In this document: positions 6,762 to 11,714 of the stretch, one piece after another | Layout of the letters: the number at the start of each line of letters is the position of its first letter | Position numbering within the stretch: the stretch's first letter is position 1 | NCBI GenBank assembly: GCA_030729445.1 | Contig: JANQXJ010000268.1 | Span: forward strand, 1 to 11,714 | Length of the DNA stretch: 11,714 nt | Source: Limnohabitans sp. | GTDB taxonomy: Bacteria > Pseudomonadota > Gammaproteobacteria > Burkholderiales > Burkholderiaceae_C | Direction: 5' to 3' | Program-made: the position numbers and the translations under genes | Notes under the pieces: generated by a model | What the model was told of the DNA's origin: nothing | Databases searched by the model: none | What the model saw: only the letters and a program-made list of their open reading frames with translations

Positions 6762-6784
6762 CCGCGCACATCCGTGTGGCGCGG
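6762..6784 (+). other. GC-rich stem-loop between cbbS and cbbQ
   Basis: CCGCGC-ACA (6762-6770) pairs with TGT and GCGCGG (6775-6784) around a TCCG loop. This gives a nine-pair stem with a single unpaired G at 6778. No T run follows, so it is not a classic terminator. It may slow 3' decay of the cbbLS message or reduce read-through into cbbQO. It is the only sizeable gap inside the operon (82 bases). Confidence 0.6.
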
Positions 6785-6828
6785 TGCGGTCGGCGAAGCG
6801 CGGCCATTGAGACAACGGAGACGAGAAA

Positions 6829-7632
6829 ATGAGCGAGCCACTTGACGCCTACCGCGTCGCCCAAGAACCTTATTACCGCCCCGTGGCTGACGAGGTCGAG
6901 CTGTTTGAAGCCGCCTACTCGGTGCGCATGCCCATGATGCTCAAAGGCCCCACCGGCTGCGGCAAAACCCGCTTTGTCGAGCACATGGCCTGGAAGCTGA
7001 ACAAGCCCCTGATCACCGTGGCTTGCAACGAGGACATGACCGCCAGCGACCTGGTGGGCCGCTTCTTGTTGGACGCCAACGGTACCCGCTGGCAAGACGG
7101 CCCTTTGGCTGTGGCCGCCCGCCATGGTGCGATTTGTTACCTCGATGAGGTTGTTGAGGCGCGTCAAGACACCACCGTCGTCATCCACCCTTTGACCGAC
7201 AACCGCCGTGTTTTGCCCTTGGAGAAGAAGGGCGAGTTGGTGCAAGCCCACCCCGATTTCCAGATCGTCATCTCGTACAACCCGGGCTACCAAAGCCTGA
7301 TGAAAGACCTGAAACAGTCGACCAAACAACGGTTTGGTGCGCTGGACTTCAACTACCCCGAACACGACATCGAAACCGAAATCGTCGCGCACGAAACCGG
7401 TGTCAGCGCCGAGGTGGCGGCCAAGCTGGTGGGCATTGCCGAGCGGGCGCGAAACCTCAAAGGCCACGGTTTGGACGAAGGTATTTCTACACGCATGTTG
7501 ATTTACGCGGGCAGCCTGATTGCTCAAGGCGTGGCCGCACAAGCCGCTTGCCGTGTGGCCTTGGTGCGCCCGATCACGGACGACCCCGACATGCGCGACG
7601 CCTTGGACGCCGCAGTCGCCACTTTCTTCTGA
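6829..7632 (+). CDS. cbbQ: RuBisCO activase AAA+ subunit CbbQ
   Basis: A 267-residue MoxR-class AAA+ ATPase (CbbQ/NorQ family). Walker A is GPTGCGKT at 40-47. Walker B is AICYLDE at 101-107, with Asp106 and Glu107. A sensor-type asparagine lies in ISYNPGY (about 147-153). CbbQ forms hexamers that, with CbbO, use ATP to remove inhibitory sugar phosphates from RuBisCO. The gene lies 82 bases after cbbS and 13 bases before cbbO. A CGGAG at 6816-6820 precedes the ATG. NorQ is the close alternative, but position directly after cbbLS and next to CbbO settles the name. Confidence 0.95.
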   Translation: MSEPLDAYRVAQEPYYRPVADEVELFEAAYSVRMPMMLKGPTGCGKTRFVEHMAWKLNKPLITVACNEDMTASDLVGRFLLDANGTRWQDGPLAVAARHGAICYLDEVVEARQDTTVVIHPLTDNRRVLPLEKKGELVQAHPDFQIVISYNPGYQSLMKDLKQSTKQRFGALDFNYPEHDIETEIVAHETGVSAEVAAKLVGIAERARNLKGHGLDEGISTRMLIYAGSLIAQGVAAQAACRVALVRPITDDPDMRDALDAAVATFF

Positions 7633-7645
7633 CGCAGGCACCTCC

Positions 7646-10003
7646 ATGTCGGTGCAGCTTCAAGACCACGCCGAGTGGGTCGAGCAACTCGACCCGTCCT
7701 CGGTGGACTTGCTCACACACACCTGGCCCGAGGCCACCAAGGTGTTTTCTGCCCGTGGGCTCGACAACTACGTCAAGGGCGCTGCGGCCTTGCGCGGTTT
7801 GGGCCGCGGCCATGCCTTGGTCAACGCTTGGATCGATGGCGCTCCGCAAGTGGCCAAAGAGATTGGTGAGGATGTGGTCGGGGAGTTGGCCACCACCGCC
7901 CTCATGCTGGCATCCAAAACCTCGGGTGCGGTGATCGAGTTGGTGCTGGCCACCGCACCGACTGCAGCCAGGCGATTGGCCGACGCTGAACTCTTTATGC
8001 AGTACCTGCAGTTCCTCAACACCTTGGTGTCGCAAGCCCCACGCGGCTTGAGGCCCATGCTGGGGCAGCTCGATGCGCTGTTGGGCCAGCTGACTTTGGG
8101 GGGCTTGCGCCGATGGGCGACTTGGGGCGCACAAGCCCACCGTACCGCATTCGAGGCCCAAATCGCTTATTTCGGTTTGCAGTCCAAAGAGTCTTTGGCC
8201 ATGCTGCAACAAGAGCGCAAAGGTACTTTGTTGGTCGATGTGCAGCGGCGCATCAACATGTACCTGCGTGCCTTGTGGGGCCGCGACTTTTTTATGCGCC
8301 CCACCGCCGGTGACTTCGAAAACCGGGAAGGCTTGCGCCCCTTCATCGAGGACTATTTCATCCACTTGCCCGACGCTTTGGATGCCGTGCAGGGCAACGA
8401 CGGCCTGGTGGACGCCACCCAGCTCTACCGTGCGGCTTGTGTTCATGCTGCGGCCCATGTGGTGTTCACGCGCCAACCGATCTCGGCCGAATCGCTCAAC
8501 CCGTGGCAGATGGTCATGGTGGCCTTGGCCGAAGACGCGCGGGTGGAAGCCTTGGCGGTGGCTCGCTTTCCCGGCATGCGGCCTTTGTGGGCGCAGTTGC
8601 ACACCACCCCCGCCACACAGCAAGCCACAGCAGGCGATTGGTTGGCCCGCATGGCGCGGGCATGGATCGACCCCACGCATGACGACGATCATCCTTGGAT
8701 TAACCAAGGCCGTGCCTTGATGGCTGAGGCCATGCCACGCCTGCTGGCCCAGCCCCACAACAACAGCGAATCTTGGGCCATGGGTGTGCAGTTGGCACAC
8801 AGCTACCACGAGCTCACGCAAGGCCCTGCCTTCGCCCCCCGAACGGATGGTCAAGCCGCTGTGTACCGCGACGACAACCGCTACTTTTGGGCCTTTGATG
8901 GCTACGACTTTGAGCGTTCGGTCGCTGCGGGTTACGAGCCGCCTCAACAGGTGCGCAAGCAAGTCAACCTGATGGAGTTTGTCAACGAGCTGGAAGTGGA
9001 GGGCGCGGGCGACGACGCGCAAGAGGTCTGGGTGCTGGGCACCGAGTTGTTCCCTTATGAAGACCTGGGCGTGTCCTTCAATGAAAGCGAGGGTCGCGAA
9101 CCGGTGTTGCCGCCCGTGCATTACGGCGAGTGGGACCACATGATCCAGCTCGAGCGCCCGGCTTGGGCCACGGTGCAAGAGCGTCGTCCCAAAGCGGGCG
9201 ACCCGACACTGATCGATGGCATCTTGAGTGAGCACCGCCGTTTGATCGGCCGCATGAAATTCATTTTGGATGCCATGCAGCCCCAAGGGGTGCAGCGCAT
9301 CCGCAAGCTCGAGGACGGTGACGAGATTGACCTCAACGCTGCGTTGGCTTCGGTGATCGAGATGCGCATGGGCCGTCAGCCCGATCCGCGCATCATGATG
9401 CGCAGCGTGCGCAAAACCCGCGACATTTCGGTGCTGGTCTTGCTTGACCTGTCGCACTCCACGAACGACAAAGTGGCTGGGCAAGAACACACGGTGTTGG
9501 ACCTGACCCGCTCGGCTTGTGCTTTGTTGGCCGATGCGATTCAAAAGGTGGGCGACCCGTTTGCGATCCACGGTTTCTGCTCAGACGGCCGCCACGATGT
9601 GAACTACTGGCGCTTCAAAGATTTTGATCAGCCCTACGATGAACTGGCCAAGGCCCGTTTGGCGGGCATGCAAGGCCAGTTGTCCACCCGCATGGGCGCG
9701 GCCATTCGGCACGCCACGGCCGCTCTCAAAGCCCAGCGCAGCAGCAAAAAACTCTTGCTCGTCATCACCGACGGAGAGCCTGCCGATGTCGATGTGCGCG
9801 ACCCGCAGTACCTGCGCCACGACACCAAAAAAGCCGTCGAGGCGGCCGCTCGAAATGGTGTGACCACCTACTGCATGAGCTTGGACCCCCGCGCCGACCA
9901 ATACGTCAGCCGCATTTTTGGCGAACGCCATTACCTGGTGGTCGACAAGGTCGAGCGCCTGCCCGAAAAACTCCCCGTCCTGTATGCTGGACTGACCCGT
10001 TGA
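7646..10003 (+). CDS. cbbO: RuBisCO activase adaptor CbbO with von Willebrand A domain
   Basis: A 785-residue protein of the CbbO/NorD family, of normal length. The long N-terminal helical part (about 1-590) has no motif I can name. The C-terminal von Willebrand A domain starts near 595 and has a complete metal site: DLSHS (Asp601, Ser603, Ser605), Thr681 in LSTRMG and Asp709 in VITDGEP. In characterised CbbQO complexes one CbbO sits on the CbbQ hexamer and uses this site to contact the large subunit. The start at 7646 is 13 bases after cbbQ. The frame is open further upstream but would overlap cbbQ. The ribosome site is weak (AGGC), which could keep CbbO below CbbQ, matching the 1:6 complex. 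That last point is inference. Confidence 0.94.
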   Translation: MSVQLQDHAEWVEQLDPSSVDLLTHTWPEATKVFSARGLDNYVKGAAALRGLGRGHALVNAWIDGAPQVAKEIGEDVVGELATTALMLASKTSGAVIELVLATAPTAARRLADAELFMQYLQFLNTLVSQAPRGLRPMLGQLDALLGQLTLGGLRRWATWGAQAHRTAFEAQIAYFGLQSKESLAMLQQERKGTLLVDVQRRINMYLRALWGRDFFMRPTAGDFENREGLRPFIEDYFIHLPDALDAVQGNDGLVDATQLYRAACVHAAAHVVFTRQPISAESLNPWQMVMVALAEDARVEALAVARFPGMRPLWAQLHTTPATQQATAGDWLARMARAWIDPTHDDDHPWINQGRALMAEAMPRLLAQPHNNSESWAMGVQLAHSYHELTQGPAFAPRTDGQAAVYRDDNRYFWAFDGYDFERSVAAGYEPPQQVRKQVNLMEFVNELEVEGAGDDAQEVWVLGTELFPYEDLGVSFNESEGREPVLPPVHYGEWDHMIQLERPAWATVQERRPKAGDPTLIDGILSEHRRLIGRMKFILDAMQPQGVQRIRKLEDGDEIDLNAALASVIEMRMGRQPDPRIMMRSVRKTRDISVLVLLDLSHSTNDKVAGQEHTVLDLTRSACALLADAIQKVGDPFAIHGFCSDGRHDVNYWRFKDFDQPYDELAKARLAGMQGQLSTRMGAAIRHATAALKAQRSSKKLLLVITDGEPADVDVRDPQYLRHDTKKAVEAAARNGVTTYCMSLDPRADQYVSRIFGERHYLVVDKVERLPEKLPVLYAGLTR

Positions 10004-10015
10004 ACAGGACCCCCC

Positions 10016-10333
10016 ATGAGCATCATCCAAAGCCGCACCAAAACCTACAGCGGCATCGACCACGAAGAGCACCACGGCATGACCATGACCGGACGCATCA
10101 TCCGCGACGCATGGGTGTTTGGTTTGTTGCCCGAAGGCGATGGTTTTGCTGGCAAACACGCGGGCGATTTGCAGCGGCTGTTTGAGGCGGTGCACGCTGC
10201 TTGGGAGCCGTATGGCCAGCTGCCCAGCCGCTTGCCGCTCGAGCTGGCTGCCAAACACGCCCGCATCCACGACGAGGCCCTGCAACGTGCCAAAGGCATG
10301 GGTTGGGATGCCGAGTTGGGCGACGACGACTGA
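10016..10333 (+). CDS. Conserved-looking small protein of unknown function at the end of the cbb operon
   Basis: A 105-residue protein I do not recognise. It starts 12 bases after cbbO behind AGGA at 10006-10009 (six-base spacing), so it is almost surely translated from the cbb message. It has no signal peptide, no membrane segment and no cysteine, so it is probably cytoplasmic. The N-terminus has a histidine cluster (DHEEHHGM, 15-22). A central part reads TGRIIRDAWVFGLLPE (25-40). Two predicted helices follow (about 48-63 and 75-93), rich in Ala, His and acidic residues, and the chain ends in GDDD. Codon use resembles the neighbouring cbb genes. Its place suggests a role in RuBisCO assembly, activation or regulation, but nothing in the sequence proves this. 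Confidence 0.75.
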   Translation: MSIIQSRTKTYSGIDHEEHHGMTMTGRIIRDAWVFGLLPEGDGFAGKHAGDLQRLFEAVHAAWEPYGQLPSRLPLELAAKHARIHDEALQRAKGMGWDAELGDDD

Positions 10334-10345
10334 GTGGGTGTTCAA

Positions 10346-10362
10346 GCGGGGCCCAGTCCCGC
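10346..10362 (+). terminator. Weak hairpin between the convergent cbb operon and TonB-like gene
   Basis: GCGGG (10346-10350) pairs with CCCGC (10358-10362) around a seven-base loop. It sits in the 36-base gap where two genes converge, so it could end either transcript. No clear T run follows on either strand, so support is modest. Confidence 0.3.
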
Positions 10363-10369
10363 AAATCGT

Positions 10370-11230
10370 TCAGCGTCCAGTCTTGCTTGATCCCCATTGG
10401 TCCATCAGGCGCTGGTCGCGGGCGGTTTCAGCCTCCACGCTGTCCTTGGGCAGCTGGCGCAGGCAGTCGGCCAGCGCTTGCGGGTCCATTGGGGCAGTTG
10501 GGGTGGGTGAGGCCACCACTTGGGGCGATTTGCCGTCCCAAGCAAAAGGGTTGCGGAACACGGGCGGCTCGGGCAGGCAGTCGTCCCTGTAAATGGGCGG
10601 CCCGTCGTTGGCAAAAGGTGAAAACGAAATCGTCTTGTCAAAAATCAGCGGTTTGCCCGTGGGGGTGGGCGGCAGCGGTGGCATGTTTTCAATGGCTTGG
10701 CGGGCGAGTTGTTCGGCCTTGGCCGAGGTGGTCCACAGCGTTTGCAACTGCGTCAAGCGGCCATCGGGGGCGATCTCGATGCGAAAGCGCACCACGCCCT
10801 GGTCGGGGCCCTCAACAGCGGTGCCCATCATGCTGCGCACTTGCTGGCCCCAGCTGTAGCGGTAGCCCTTGCTGTTTTTGTTCGTGTACTGGGCGGCAAA
10901 AGCCCATTCTTCGGCGGTGGGTGGCGGGGGCGCGGCCATGCTGGCGCGGGGACGATCGGGTGAGGGCGTTGGGGCCGGAGCCGTAGCCTGAGCCGCTAAG
11001 GCTGTGTCGGGCGGGGGCGCCGTGATGGGTGTTGAGGGGGGCGCTGATGGTGGTTCAGGCAGCGGCTTGCGCGGCGGCGGGATCAGTTCCAAAAAGACAA
11101 TTTTTTCGGCTGTTTTGGGCGATTGCGGTGGGAAGACGTGTTGGAACGGGTAGCCACTGGCCAGCAGCCACACGGCTGCGTGCAAGGCCAGCGTGAGCAA
11201 CAGCGCGGTGAAATTTTTGTCTCTGGACAT
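10370..11230 (-). CDS. TonB-like cell-envelope protein with C-terminal extension
   Basis: A 286-residue protein with TonB layout: a short cytoplasmic N-terminus, one membrane anchor (about 8-26), a proline-rich periplasmic linker (about 51-104, runs such as IPPPRKPLPEPP) and a TonB/TolA-like C-terminal fold (about 122-205, with VVRFRIEIAPDGRL and ARQAIENMPPLPP). TonB proteins pass energy from ExbB-ExbD to outer-membrane receptors. Here no exbB, exbD or receptor gene is present, so the partner is unknown. About 80 residues follow the TonB fold, with two cysteines (218 and 256) that could form a disulfide; this is unusual for a plain TonB. It converges on the cbb operon and diverges from an exported rhodanese. 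The ATG at 11230 fits the membrane anchor, though no strong Shine-Dalgarno is seen. Confidence 0.8.
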   Translation of the reverse strand: MSRDKNFTALLLTLALHAAVWLLASGYPFQHVFPPQSPKTAEKIVFLELIPPPRKPLPEPPSAPPSTPITAPPPDTALAAQATAPAPTPSPDRPRASMAAPPPPTAEEWAFAAQYTNKNSKGYRYSWGQQVRSMMGTAVEGPDQGVVRFRIEIAPDGRLTQLQTLWTTSAKAEQLARQAIENMPPLPPTPTGKPLIFDKTISFSPFANDGPPIYRDDCLPEPPVFRNPFAWDGKSPQVVASPTPTAPMDPQALADCLRQLPKDSVEAETARDQRLMDQWGSSKTGR

Positions 11231-11308
11231 GTGCGCCGAGGCGTTTGTTGGTGTACTTGCTGCCGTTCAGCGACAATATTCGTTTTGACTGATATTACCT
11301 GACGAAGT

Positions 11309-11312
11309 GGAG
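11309..11312 (+). promoter_or_regulatory. Ribosome binding site of the second rhodanese gene
   Basis: GGAG lies six bases before the ATG at 11319. The divergent gap 11231-11308 has a TTGACT at 11285-11290 that resembles a -35, but no -10 fits it and no exact FNR-type site is present. Confidence 0.65.
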
Positions 11313-11318
11313 ACACCC

Positions 11319-11714
11319 ATGCGCTTTCGCACCCTCGCTCTGACTGCCGCTACTGCTGGCAGCTTGCTGCTGGCCCCAGCGGCCCACGCCGACAACAAAG
11401 CCATTGCCACCGACGAGATGGAGGCTTATCTGGAATTTGTGGACTACGGTGGCGGCGTGATTTTTGCCGAGCAAATACCCAAGGCCGAGTGGCCCAAGTT
11501 CATGGTGATCGATGCGCGTGACCCGGCGCAATTTGCCAAGGGGCACATTCCTGGCGCCGTCAACATGGACTGGCGTCAGGTGCTGGCCAAGCGCAACACC
11601 ATCCCCAAAAACAAGCCTGTGCTCATTTATTGCAACACGGGGTCGTTGTCGGCCCAGGCCGGTTTTGCGCTGCGCGTGGCGGGCTGGGAGAACGTGCGCA
11701 TCTTGCAAGGCGGC
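11319..11714 (+). CDS. Exported rhodanese-like protein (partial, 3' end off window)
   Basis: 132 codons are visible before the right edge. Residues 1-24 form a clear signal peptide ending AHA, with cleavage likely before Asp25. The rhodanese domain begins near residue 30: FMVIDARDPAQF at 61-72, GHIPGAVNM at 75-83 and the active loop IYCNTGSLSAQAG with Cys105. The visible part ends at ILQGG, the glycine pair that normally precedes the last helix, so only a short tail is missing. It would handle sulfane sulfur in the periplasm. Its active loop (CNTGSLS) differs from the CNGPVC loop of the other rhodanese in this window, so the two are not recent duplicates. It is divergent from the TonB-like gene. 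Confidence 0.9.
   Translation, partial: MRFRTLALTAATAGSLLLAPAAHADNKAIATDEMEAYLEFVDYGGGVIFAEQIPKAEWPKFMVIDARDPAQFAKGHIPGAVNMDWRQVLAKRNTIPKNKPVLIYCNTGSLSAQAGFALRVAGWENVRILQGG

Noticed and set aside
7574..9571. A 665-codon open frame on the minus strand opposite cbbO, and similar long frames opposite cbbL and cbbQ.
   Set aside because: They mirror the codon bias of the real genes, have no recognisable domain and no ribosome site of note.
11285..11299. TTGACTGATATTAC before the second rhodanese as an FNR-type site.
   Set aside because: Only partial half-site matches (TTGAC and ATTAC), well short of the exact site at 2789-2802.

Overview
The window looks like chromosomal DNA from a betaproteobacterium, most likely Burkholderiales and Comamonadaceae-like. 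This rests on the GC-rich coding with heavy TTG/CTG leucine use, the Crp/Fnr and LysR protein types, and the form IA RuBisCO operon; it is an inference, not a database match. The gene mix (RuBisCO with its activase, a YeeE/YedE sulfur-compound transporter, a periplasmic thioredoxin-like protein and two exported rhodaneses) suggests a facultative autotroph that may use reduced sulfur.

Left part (1-2815). A YeeE/YedE membrane protein with a GTG start runs off the left edge on the minus strand. Divergent from it is an exported thioredoxin-fold protein with a CxxC motif, then a Crp/Fnr regulator. Convergent with the regulator is an exported rhodanese. Its promoter carries an exact FNR-type palindrome (TTGAT-N4-ATCAA) at the spacing expected for class II activation. 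The neighbouring Crp/Fnr protein has the matching recognition helix, so it is a plausible activator.

Centre (2908-10333). Two tandem CbbR-like LysR regulators read leftward. Divergent from them is the operon cbbL-cbbS-cbbQ-cbbO plus a 105-residue protein I do not recognise. The divergent gap is AT-rich and holds inverted repeats suited to LysR binding. CbbL and CbbS form the CO2-fixing enzyme. CbbQ (AAA+ ATPase) and CbbO (von Willebrand A adaptor) form its activase. A strong GC-rich hairpin lies between cbbS and cbbQ and may set the ratio of enzyme to activase.

Right part (10370-11714). A TonB-like protein with an unusual C-terminal extension converges on the operon end. Divergent from it is a second exported rhodanese, cut by the right edge. 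No tRNA, rRNA, insertion sequence or CRISPR array was seen.
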